Assembly (NCBI GenBank): GCA_037783545.1
Contig: JBBELK010000921.1
Location: 1,178,001-1,242,000 of the forward strand
Direction: 5' to 3'
Origin: Henricia sp. BOLD:AAB3569
Taxonomy: Eukaryota; Echinodermata; Asteroidea; Spinulosida; Echinasteridae
Length of the DNA: 64,000 bases
This document shows, one piece after another, positions 40,163 to 51,600 of the stretch. How positions within the stretch are numbered: position 1 is the stretch's first letter; the number at the start of each line of letters is the position of its first letter. The translations under genes and the position numbers were made by a program. The notes beneath the pieces are model-generated. The model saw only the letters and a program-made list of their open reading frames with translations, was not told where the DNA came from and made no database searches.

Positions 40163-40317
40163 AGGGGGACGCAACTTTACTGGAAGTTCCGGTTTTGTGA
40201 CCTAGAGCGCGGTGAAAACAAACGCCCGCTCGCACGTTGCTCAATGCGAGCAGCCGTTTGTTTTTACCGCGCTGGAGGTCACAGAACCGGAGCTTCCGGT
40301 AAAATTGCGTCCCCCCT
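40163..40317. mobile_element. Palindromic TA-flanked MITE
   Basis: Long arms beginning AGGGGGACGCAA and ending TTGCGTCCCCCC pair through CCGG, GTGACC and the GAAAACAAACG region to a centre near 40237. TA occurs on both sides. A Tc1/mariner-type nonautonomous element is likely. Confidence 0.8.
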
Positions 40318-40671
40318 ATTCCAAACTGAAATTCTGCATTGCCATATAACTAGCTTGATAATTGATACAACTGACAAATGACCAGTGGAAGTTTTACAAT
40401 GAATAGAAGTGTAGAGTTTCAATGACTACATCTAGACTAAAAACTAGGATAGAAAACAAGTGAATTGTTGTGGTACGGCACTCAAAACAATCCACATGGT
40501 ATCGCCATATTAAAGCTTTACGATCACCTACCAGTATGCGCCTAAACGTTGGGGTATGCTCCAACTGTGGTCTGGAACCACGTAACTGTTTGAGTTTTCA
40601 ATGACACGTAGCCATCCACTGTGCGTCACCATGCTTAGTGCAAAATGTGATTTTTTAACATTTCGACAACA

Positions 40672-40783
40672 TGGCCTTTTTCCAAATCTCGACGTGGGCT
40701 CAGGCTCCGGCTGAATGTGGTTTACATGGAGCCGGAGCCTGAGCCTGAGCCTGAGCCCAAGTCGAGATTTGGAAAAAGGCTAT
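40672..40783. repeat. Hairpin with expanded GAGCCT repeat on one arm
   Basis: GCCTTTTTCCAAATCTCGAC and GGGCTCAGGCTCCGGCT on the left pair with the right arm. The right arm has additional GAGCCT units, so the arms are unequal. Confidence 0.8.
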
Positions 40784-41292
40784 GAGTCCCACCCAAGCAC
40801 GCACGAGTTCCACCCTACCATAATAGTGCACAGGCAAATAAAATTCACTTAAACAAATATCGCTGCGGCCTGTAGGTATGGTTGTAAACCGACAACAAAT
40901 AATTTGAAAGCAGAAAATAGAAACAATTAATAGTCATTTTCAGACACTTGCATATCGATGACGTCGTATGTTTTTCAACCACATTTTTAATTTTGTTTTT
41001 CAACCACTGGCATACAAACAAATTATGATGCCTTTAATCATTATTTGGTCGCCGTACACAGAAAACAAGTTGTTTCGTGGAATGCAAAGCACATTAGAGA
41101 TTGTATAATAATAGACGGGAGAAATCTCTCTAATCCGTCATTACCCCCTGGTCGTTATGCTCCCAGTATGTCCCTTAAACAGTTCAACTCACTGCAGTAC
41201 ACAGCTCTGAACAATTGATTTGATCCCAGGTCCGGCAAACACAAAGCGTTCTCTGCCCTCACAGGTCGGTCTGCCAACTTTCTTGGTTGAAG
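40784..41292. other. Noncoding DNA, nothing recognised
   Basis: No exon, repeat or RNA gene could be supported. Confidence 0.5.
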
Positions 41293-41670
41293 AGAAGGAG
41301 TTTGCAACAAAGAGTCCTGCTTAGGGACACAAGCATTGCGTCATCTGTCGAATTCCCTGATATCTCGCATTGAGTGTACCGAAACTCTCGACACAAACAC
41401 GAGCAATGTAACCTGCATGAGAGGAGTTTGCAACAAAGTGTCCTGCTCAGGGACACAAGCATTGCGTCATCTGTCAAATTTCCTGATATCTTGCATTGAG
41501 TGTGCCGAAACTCTCGACACAAACACGAGCAATGAAACCTGAATGAGAGGAGTTTGCAACAAAGTGTCCTACTCAGGGACACAAGCATTGCGTCATCTGT
41601 CGAATTCCCTGATATCTTGCATTGAGTGTGCCGAAACTCTCGACACAAACACGAGCAATGTAACTTGAAT
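41293..41670. repeat. Three tandem copies of a 126-bp unit
   Basis: The unit begins near GGAGTTTGCAACAAAG (41295, 41421, 41547) and ends with ACACGAGCAATG. The copies differ by a few bases. Because 126 is a multiple of 3, a minus-strand ORF of 129 codons reads through all three copies with a cysteine-rich repeat; I do not consider it a demonstrated gene. Confidence 0.93.
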
Positions 41671-42803
41671 GAAAACTCGGGAATGTCAATTTACTGCTTG
41701 ACAGATTCAACATTGTATATATATATATATATATAAATGACATATGTACAGCTGGTTTTTAAAAAATTAAAGTATATTGGTATACATTGTATTCTCTGTA
41801 GTGAGTACATATTGAGAAGAAACTTTCAATAAAATATGGATAATTGTCTCGGAATGCGGAAGTTATCAACTCCTGCGATGTTCAAACTTTGAACTTCAGA
41901 TTACATTTTGTTACTTGTGGGAAAATAACAAAATAAATTGACCTTGATTTCCGTCTTACACGGTCTAGTCCGGCTGTTCAAATTAGTTAATTAACACGTT
42001 TACAAGCTGATTAAGCTTAATGTCTGTATACATTTGCTTAAAACCAAGCTATATTTTCTGTAAATAGTGCATATTATAAAAAATAAATTAGTCAAAAATA
42101 ACTAGAAAAAAAACGGTAAGCTGAAAATTAGTCAGTATGACTAGATTTTCTAATCAGGATGACTGGAATCATTGTAATGTCAAATAGATATCTAGTAGTT
42201 AAAACAACTACCAGACGGAGTCAGATTCATTGTTAGTAAGTAACTATATGCCTTTAGGGTTTATTAGCTGGGCGCAATGTGTTGACTGTTTTCTAATTAA
42301 ATTCGACTCGGGTGTTTTTACAATGCATATAATTAATGTCACAATGCAGCAATATTAACGTCATGTCCGCTCATTTCTTTTTCAATACAAATGTGCACAA
42401 ATTTCCATGATTTTGGGGAAATCTTGATGCAGTAAAAAACAACTTGAACCGCGGAGGAGCCAAGACCGGTGGTCTCGCGAAACACGGTATTGCCGTTGTT
42501 TCTCTTTCAATTACTTGTTAACTGTTTCTGAAGGCTTACTTTGTTTTCTTTGTCTATTATGTTTTGTGTATATACATATATTACAAAACCTACCACAGAC
42601 TTGTTTTCAGGCTCTTCCGCCTGTCCTCTAATTATTAACTCGTTTCATTTTTATCATACAATATTTCTTTAAAAATCTCTGTCATTGAATCCACCAAACG
42701 TAATAAGAAAAGAAGAAATAAATGTTGGATGAGAAAAAGAGGGGAGAGGTCGGGCGACTCCGTCCGGCAAGCGAATCGGCACGAGGACCGGTTCGACTAA
42801 AAC
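41671..42803. other. AT-rich noncoding DNA with a short TA microsatellite
   Basis: (TA)n lies at about 41716-41735. There is no gene or other repeat that I can support. Confidence 0.5.
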
Positions 42804-42922
42804 TAAAGGCCAAATTCTTACCACGAAATACACAGCTCCGTGTATGTAGCAAAGGCACGGAGCTGCGTATTTCGTGACACGAAATTGGCGCGCGCGCATC
42901 GCTGATGAGCCTGTGCCTTTAA
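42804..42922. mobile_element. TTAA-type hairpin MITE, copy C, left arm deleted
   Basis: The right end (CTGTGCCTTTAA) is intact. The left arm jumps from AAAGGC directly to CAAATTC, losing about 25 bp of terminal repeat. The left TTAA is replaced by CTAA. Confidence 0.85.
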
Positions 42923-43465
42923 CGCACGCATGAAATCGGATTTTTATTACATGAAACTACATGTAGTAAAGGATTTCTATGTTTATGCTAATGAGAATGT
43001 TCACATTCATGAGCAAACATGGGTCAAAGGGCTACTGTTGATGTTTGAAATGCATTGTTCTTTGTTTTTCAACTGTGAACATTTACTAGCTATGAACAGC
43101 GCCCTCGCTCGTCAAGAAAATCTTGAAGTAGAGAAAATGTCACTTGTTTCTGAAATAAAAACAAATTTGAGTTTGTCCCTTTGTCTGCAGCAGTTTCATC
43201 CTTTGATTTGTGTATAAAACCAGCTACCCGGTGTAAGCATCTCGAACGCCCTCACGTTGGAAAAACGCACCCTGGATATGTGTCACATGACTATGTGGCG
43301 TGATGCATAATAATTTTACAGCATCCGGCCAGAGCTAGCTAGCGCTAGCGGTGCACGGTGACGGCAGATATCGGTGCGGTGACGGCATGCAGAATCAGAG
43401 CAGATGTTGTATTGGCCGGACGGACCGTTAGAAGTTAGAGGATCAGAGGTTGTGTTGGGGGATAG
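42923..43465. other. Noncoding DNA, nothing recognised
   Basis: One ORF of 95 codons (42930-43217) has no domain, and I do not support it. Confidence 0.4.
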
Positions 43466-43605
43466 TTAAAGGCACAGGCTCGTCAGCAATGCGCGCCCGC
43501 CAAATTCGTGCTCGAAACACGCAGCTCCATGCCTTTGCTATGGAGCTGCGTATTGCGTGGCACACATTTGGCGGGCGCGCATTGCTGACGAGCCTGTACC
43601 TTTAA
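43466..43605. mobile_element. TTAA-flanked hairpin MITE, copy D
   Basis: Intact copy with TTAA on both sides and the AGGCACAGGCTCGTCAGC terminus. Confidence 0.9.
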
Positions 43606-43695
43606 AGGGAGTAATTATAGAATACAGCCGCCACCGTGAGCTACACCTTTTTGAAAGCAGCGGAGGCGAGGTGAGACGACATGACGGTTCAAGCA

Positions 43696-43906
43696 AAGCC
43701 ACGCAAGTATTGTCGAGGATTTGCCATTGAAAAAATATTCCTCTGACATCACAGCTACTCGTACGTCCCGTTGGAAAATAACGCGAGATTAATTTGGTCT
43801 CGCGAGAATTTCTACCAGGTGATATTCGGGCGGGAGTTTCCTTTTTTAAAAACATCCGCCGAGATGACAGGTACGCACCTCTCGGTGCATAGTCTCTAGT
43901 CCACGC
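43696..43906 (+). repeat. Direct repeat, copy 1 (about 210 bp)
   Basis: CGAGGATTTGCC through GACATCACAGCTACTCGTAC to TGCATAGTCTCTAGT recurs at 44056-44262 with small differences. Confidence 0.88.
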
Positions 43907-44055
43907 AAAGTCACGCGAGAATTGTCGAGGATTCCACCGCGCCTACCAGACACTCCATCCTCGCCTCAGATCTGTGGGGCGAGGTCATGCGGCGAGGTCG
44001 TGTTCACTGAACCATGCTGTTTGAACGTGTGTACGTCACGCATGCGTGTACGCAC

Positions 44056-44262
44056 GCAAAGTCACGCGAGAATTGTCGAGGATTTGCCTTTGAAAAAAAT
44101 ATTCCTCTGACATCACAGCTACTCGTACGTCCCGTTGGAAAGTAACGCGAGATTAATGGCGTCTCGCGAGAATTTCCACCGGGTGATTTTCGGGCGGGAG
44201 TTTCCTTTTTTTAAAACATCCTCCGAGATGACAGGTACCCACCTCGGTGCATAGTCTCTAGT
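44056..44262 (+). repeat. Direct repeat, copy 2, abutting the LINE 3' tail
   Basis: Second copy of the 43696-43906 block. Its end (TAGTCTCTAGT) touches the (TAA)n tail of the LINE, so the LINE inserted at the end of this copy. Confidence 0.88.
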
Positions 44263-45636
44263 AATAATAATAATAACAGCAAAGCACAATATCTGGAGGC
44301 CATTCAAAGGCGCCAGGTCAAGAAAGAAAGTCACTAATTGTTGTGAAAAGCCTGGTTAAAAAGAAATGTCTTTAAATGACGTTTAAAGACAGAAAGATCA
44401 CGTGTGGCTCTGAGCTCATCTGGCAAAGAATTCCAAAGACGGGGTGCATAACTAGAAAATGCCATATCCCCATAGGTTACCAGACGGGTTCTAGGGACAT
44501 AGAGCGTGTTACCTGTTGACCTGAGACTCGGTCTCATTGTGCGGACTTGTAGCAAGTCTTGAATGTAAGATGGTGCATATCCATGAAGGGCTTTAAATGT
44601 CAACAATGCAACTTTAAATTGAATCCTGTACCTAATGGGTAGCCAATGAAGTTTGAACAGAATGGAAGTTATGTGATCTGAAATCCTTGAGCGTGTGAGT
44701 AATCGAGCGGCAGAATTCTGTACAGATTGGAGACATTTTAGTGTACTTTGTGGAAGACCCATGAGTAAACTATTACAGAAGTCAAGCCTAGATGAAATGA
44801 AGGCATGTATGATCTGTTCAGCAGCAGACGACGTTATAAGCGTCCTGACAGCTGCAATGCGACGAAGATGCAGGTAGGAGGATTGACAGACAGAGGAAAC
44901 ATGTTGGTTGAAGTTCATGATGCTGTCAAAGATGACACCAAGATTCCGTGCTTCGGTGCAAGCTGTAACCCGGACATCACCTATATGAATATCAGACAAG
45001 TTGATTTGGTTTTTCAGTTGTTTAGAACAAATTAAAAGTACCTGGGTTTTGTGCGCATTAAATTTAAGAAAGTTTGCAGCCATCCAGTGTTGAATGTCAC
45101 GAATACAGATTTCTAACTTTTCCTGCGTGTTTGTGTCATCACCAGGGATACTAGGAGAAAATGTTGCGTATAATTGTGTGTTGTCTGCGTATAAGTGATG
45201 CTGAATTCTATGGAGCCGCGCAATCTGTCCTAAAGGAGATGTGTAAAGTGTGAACAAAAGAGGCCCAAGGACTGAGCCTTGTGGAACACCACAGACGAGA
45301 TTAGTATTGTCAGATTGAGTCCCTAAGACACGGACAGCTTGTAACCGATGTTGTAGGTATGACTTAAACCAAGCAAGTGCTGTGCCTTGGATCCCGAATC
45401 TATGTTGTAGTCTACTAATGAGGACATTGTTGTCTATGGTGTCGAAGGCCGCCGAGAGGTCGAGCAAGATTAAAACTAAAGCTTTCTTTTGGTCAACAGC
45501 CAACATGATGTCATTATGGACTCTGACTAGCGCAGTTTCCACACTGTGGAATTTAGTGTAGGCAGATTGCATTTCCTCTCGTAATGAATGTTGGGCAAGG
45601 TGGGTATTTAGTCTTGCTGCGACAACCTTCTCGACC
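44263..45636 (-). pseudogene. CR1/L2-group LINE, 5'-truncated, RT with altered catalytic box
   Basis: The open frame covers the RT palm and thumb: LLDLSAAFDTIDNNVL, GVPQGSVLGPLLFTLYTSPL and HHLYADNTQLYATF. The last should be YADD; the second Asp codon is AAC here (near 45190), which should abolish polymerisation. Downstream boxes NLGVIFDS, LDFCNSLLMGLP, LHWLPIRYRIQFK and APRLWNSLPDELR are typical of the CR1/L2 group. The 3' end on the minus strand is a (TTA)n tail at 44263-44278. There is no endonuclease, since the element is truncated at about 45636 where macrosatellite sequence begins. The frame itself is intact for about 430 codons. Confidence 0.88.
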
Positions 45637-48600
45637 ACCCCAGGGGTTGGGATTTTGTTACTCGACAAGGACCACCACCCCCCCCCCCCCCCCCACCCCC
45701 ACCGTACCTCTTAGGTGGGGCAGCCGGGGAGAGGGGGTGGGAGGTACAAGCTTGATACCAGCTGTGCATTACTACACGTGTACCTGTTTTGCTCTGCGGG
45801 ATAACTTCTCTCCACTGTGATTGGCAGAATTTATCTTGCACCATGCAGACCTGAAGAAATTAAATAAAAAATATTTTTACAAAATTAAAATGACTTCAAA
45901 TTGTCATTATTCCTGTTATTTCAACTTTTACCTTTGATGTAAACAAACCCACATGTTTAAATACAGTTGGAGGAAAGAACAAAACAAACGAACAAACAAA
46001 ATGGACGATGCCATTATAGGTTGCACCCCAGTAAATAGGGCTCCCATAGGAACCAATGCTAAATACCCAATTTTCAAAAATCATTTAAAAATACTCACAA
46101 CTCTCTCAGTGTCTGGAGACAACAACCAAAATATTCATTGAAATCTCATCTTTTTAATTCTGTTCAATTTTAGGGGGGTAATCCGTCACTTTCATTCCCT
46201 AATTTCCACATGAAACAAAACTACCCCTGCAACAGTGAAAATTGCTAAACAGACCAGCTTCCATTTTGGAACAAAGGCACATACGCTACTGGACAAAATA
46301 GGGCCACTTTTAGGAGCTACAGTGTCTAAAATGTTTGTAATTGGAAGAAAAAATACCCCACATCGCGGCGATAGTCATATTCTACACAAGACCACACTCG
46401 TTCAGCTCGCAATTCTCTCTAATATAAAATAATTTGAGGGCATACAAAATATTCATGAGCTCGGCGCACAGATCTCTGCCTATTTACTGCGGTGCAGCCT
46501 TTAATGACCCGAGTTGCTGAAATTTGGCCAACAAGTACTCTTGTGTGATAGAAAGAACATTACTGATCACATTTCTGCAAAAAAATTTGAAAAACAATTC
46601 TTGGAGGCCAAATGCCAAGCTCACCCAGATAGGGCCCCGCCCATGTTTCGTACACTATTGAATGATAAATGCACATATATGCACTCTCCCTGAGCTTTTT
46701 CCCCCTCAATCTTCAAATTCCACCTAAATGTTGGAATGTCAAAGGTCTCGGGATCTTGTTCGTGTTCAGCTGTACTAAATATGGTGCAGGATGGGGGTGG
46801 GGGAGGGTGTGTGGGGGTGTGTGGGGGGGGGGGGGGGGGGGGGCACTATAGAAAGAGAAAAGTATTGCTAACTAAAACTATTCCAAATCAAGTCAAGTAC
46901 ATTGTACATACATACTGATGCACCTACCATGTTGTTCCAACCCCCCCACCCCCCCCACCCCCCAACCCCACCGGTCTTTGGGTGGGGCTTCAATCACTAT
47001 TTTCATGCCCCAGGGTGGGGATTTTGATGCATATATAAATCAATATTGTATGGCGAAACATGCATGTTTTGCCACATGGGTTGGAATATTTTGTCACCTA
47101 ATTTTTGCCCCAGGGGTGGGGATTTTGTTACTCGACAAGGACCCCCCCCCACCGTACCTCTTAGGTGGGGCAGCCGGGGAGAGGGGGTGGGAGGTACAAG
47201 CTTGATACCAGCCGTGCATTACTACACGTGTACCTGTTTTGCTCTGCGGGCTAACTTCTCTCCACTGCGATTGGCAGAATTTATCTTGCACCATGCAGAC
47301 CTGAGGAAATTAAATAAAAAATATTTTTACAAAATTAAAATGACTTCAAATTGTCATTATTCCTGTTATTTCAACTTTTACCTTTGATGTAAACAAACCC
47401 ACATGTTTAAATACAGTTGGAGGAAAGAACAAAACAAACGAACAGACAAAATGGACGATGCCATTATAGGTTGCACCCCAGTAAATAGGGCTCCCATAGG
47501 AACCAATGCTAAATACCCAATTTTCAAAAATCATTTAAAAATACTCACAACTCTCTCAGTGTCTGAAGACAACAACCAAAATACTCATTGAAATCTCATC
47601 TTTTTAATTCTGTTCAATTTTAGGGGGGTAATCCGTCACTTTCATTCCCTAATTTCCACATGAAACAAAACTACCCCTGCAACAGTGAAAATTGCTAAAC
47701 AGACCAGCTTCCATTTTGGAACAAAGGCACATACGCTACTGGACAAAATAGGGCCACTTTTAGGAGCTACAGTGTCTAAAATGTTTGTAATTGGAAGAAA
47801 AAATACCCCACATCGCGGCGATAGTCATATTCTACACAAGACCACACTCGTTCAGCTCGCAATTCTCTCTAATATAAAATAATTTGAGGGCATACAAAAT
47901 ATTCATGAGCTCGGCGCACAGATCTCTGCCTATTTACTGCGGTGCAGCCTTTAATGACCCGAGTTGCTGAAATTTGGCCAACAAGTACTCTTGTGTGATA
48001 GAAAGAACATTACTGATCACATTTCTGCAAAAAAATTTGAAAAACAATTCTTGGAGGCCAAATGCCAAGCTCACCCAGATAGGGCCCCGCCCATGTTTCG
48101 TACACTATTGAATGATAAATGCACATATATGCACTCTCCCTGAGCTTTTTCCCCCTCAATCTTCAAATTCCACCTAAATGTTGGAATGTCAAAGGTCTCG
48201 GGATCTTGTTCGTGTTCAGCTGTACTAAATATGGTGCAGGATGGGGGTGGGGGAGGGTGTGTGGGGGTGTGTGGGGGGGGGGGGGGGGGGGCACTATAGA
48301 AAGAGAAAAGTATTGCTAACTAAAACTATTCCAAATCAAGTCAAGTACATTGTACATACATACTGATGCACCTACCATGTTGTTCCAACCCCCCCACCCC
48401 CCCCCCACCCCCCAACCCCACCCCCCAACCCCACCGGTCTTTGGGTGGGGCTTCAATCACTATTTTCATGCCCCAGGGTGGGGATTTTGATGCATATAGA
48501 AATCAATATTGTATGGCGAAACATGCATGTTTTGCCACATGGGTTGGAATATTTTGTCACCTAAATTTTGCCCCAGGGGTGGGGATTTTGTTACTCGACA

Positions 48601-51600
48601 AGGACCCCCCCCCCCCCCCCCCCCCACCGTACCTCTTAGGTGGGGCAGCCGGGGAGAGGGGGTGGGAGGTACAAGCTTGATACCAGCCGTGCATTACTAC
48701 ACGTGTACCTGTTTTGCTCTGCGGGCTAACTTCTCTCCACTGCGATTGGCAGAATTTATCTTGCACCATGCAGACCTGAGGAAATTAAATAAAAAATATT
48801 TTTACAAAATTAAAATGACTTCAAATTGTCATTATTCCTGTTATTTCAACTTTTACCTTTGATGTAAACAAACCCACATGTTTAAATACAGTTGGAGGAA
48901 AGAACAAAACAAACGAACAGACAAAATGGACGATGCCATTATAGGTTGCACCCCAGTAAATAGGGCTCCCATAGGAACCAATGCTAAATACCCAATTTTC
49001 AAAAATCATTTAAAAATACTCACAACTCTCTCAGTGTCTGAAGACAACAACCAAAATACTCATTGAAATCTCATCTTTTTAATTCTGTTCAATTTTAGGG
49101 GGGTAATCCGTCACTTTCATTCCCTAATTTCCACATGAAACAAAACTACCCCTGCAACAGTGAAAATTGCTAAACAGACCAGCTTCCATTTTGGAACAAA
49201 GGCACATACGCTACTGGACAAAATAGGGCCACTTTTAGGAGCTACAGTGTCTAAAATGTTTGTAATTGGAAGAAAAAATACCCCACATCGCGGCGATAGT
49301 CATATTCTACACAAGACCACACTCGTTCAGCTCGCAATTCTCTCTAATATAAAATAATTTGAGGGCATACAAAATATTCATGAGCTCGGCGCACAGATCT
49401 CTGCCTATTTACTGCGGTGCAGCCTTTAATGACCCGAGTTGCTGAAATTTGGCCAACAAGTACTCTTGTGTGATAGAAAGAACATTACTGATCACATTTC
49501 TGCAAAAAAATTTGAAAAACAATTCTTGGAGGCCAAATGCCAAGCTCACCCAGATAGGGCCCCGCCCATGTTTCGTACACTATTGAATGATAAATGCACA
49601 TATATGCACTCTCCCTGAGCTTTTTCCCCCTCAATCTTCAAATTCCACCTAAATGTTGGAATGTCAAAGGTCTCGGGATCTTGTTCGTGTTCAGCTGTAC
49701 TAAATATGGTGCAGGATGGGGGTGGGGGAGGGTGTGTGGGGGTGTGTGGGGGGGGGGGGGGGCACTATAGAAAGAGAAAAGTATTGCTAACTAAAACTAT
49801 TCCAAATCAAGTCAAGTACATTGTACATACATACTGATGCACCTACCATGTTGTTCCAACCCCCCCACCCCCCCCACCCCCCAACCCCACCGGTCTTTGG
49901 GTGGGGCTTCAATCACTATTTTCATGCCCCAGGGTGGGGATTTTGATGCATATATAAATCAATATTGTATGGCGAAACATGCATGTTTTGCCACATGGGT
50001 TGGAATATTTTGTCACCTAATTTTTGCCCCAGGGGTGGGGATTTTGTTACTCGACAAGGACCCCCCCCCCCACCGTACCTCTTAGGTGGGGCAGCCGGGG
50101 AGAGGGGGTGGGAGGTACAAGCTTGATACCAGCCGTGCATTACTACACGTGTACCTGTTTTGCTCTGCGGGCTAACTTCTCTCCACTGCGATTGGCAGAA
50201 TTTATCTTGCACCATGCAGACCTGAGGAAATTAAATAAAAAATATTTTTACAAAATTAAAATGACTTCAAATTGTCATTATTCCTGTTATTTCAACTTTT
50301 ACCTTTGATGTAAACAAACCCACATGTTTAAATACAGTTGGAGGAAAGAACAAAACAAACGAACAGACAAAATGGACGATGCCATTATAGGTTGCACCCC
50401 AGTAAATAGGGCTCCCATAGGAACCAATGCTAAATACCCAATTTTCAAAAATCATTTAAAAATACTCACAACTCTCTCAGTGTCTGAAGACAACAACCAA
50501 AATACTCATTGAAATCTCATCTTTTTAATTCTGTTCAATTTTAGGGGGGTAATCCGTCACTTTCATTCCCTAATTTCCACATGAAACAAAACTACCCCTG
50601 CAACAGTGAAAATTGCTAAACAGACCAGCTTCCATTTTGGAACAAAGGCACATACGCTACTGGACAAAATAGGGCCACTTTTAGGAGCTACAGTGTCTAA
50701 AATGTTTGTAATTGGAAGAAAAAATACCCCACATCGCGGCGATAGTCATATTCTACACAAGACCACACTCGTTCAGCTCGCAATTCTCTCTAATATAAAA
50801 TAATTTGAGGGCATACAAAATATTCATGAGCTCGGCGCACAGATCTCTGCCTATTTACTGCGGTGCAGCCTTTAATGACCCGAGTTGCTGAAATTTGGCC
50901 AACAAGTACTCTTGTGTGATAGAAAGAACATTACTGATCACATTTCTGCAAAAAAATTTGAAAAACAATTCTTGGAGGCCAAATGCCAAGCTCACCCAGA
51001 TAGGGCCCCGCCCATGTTTCGTACACTATTGAATGATAAATGCACATATATGCACTCTCCCTGAGCTTTTTCCCCCTCAATCTTCAAATTCCACCTAAAT
51101 GTTGGAATGTCAAAGGTCTCGGGATCTTGTTCGTGTTCAGCTGTACTAAATATGGTGCAGGATGGGGGTGGGGGAGGGTGTGTGGGGGTGTGTGGGGGGG
51201 GGGGGGGGGGGGGGGGGGGGCACTATAGAAAGAGAAAAGTATTGCTAACTAAAACTATTCCAAATCAAGTCAAGTACATTGTACATACATACTGATGCAC
51301 CTACCATGTTGTTCCAACCCCCCCACCCCCCCCACCCCCCAACCCCACCGGTCTTTGGGTGGGGCTTCAATCACTATTTTCATGCCCCAGGGTGGGGATT
51401 TTGATGCATATATAAATCAATATTGTATGGCGAAACATGCATGTTTTGCCACATGGGTTGGAATATTTTGTCACCTAATTTTTGCCCCAGGGGTGGGGAT
51501 TTTGTTACTCGACAAGGACCCCCCCCCCACCGTACCTCTTAGGTGGGGCAGCCGGGGAGAGGGGGTGGGAGGTACAAGCTTGATACCAGCCGTGCATTAC

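Noticed and set aside
41259..41648. Cysteine-rich 129-codon ORF on the minus strand
   Set aside because: Explained by a 126-bp triplication divisible by three; no other coding evidence.
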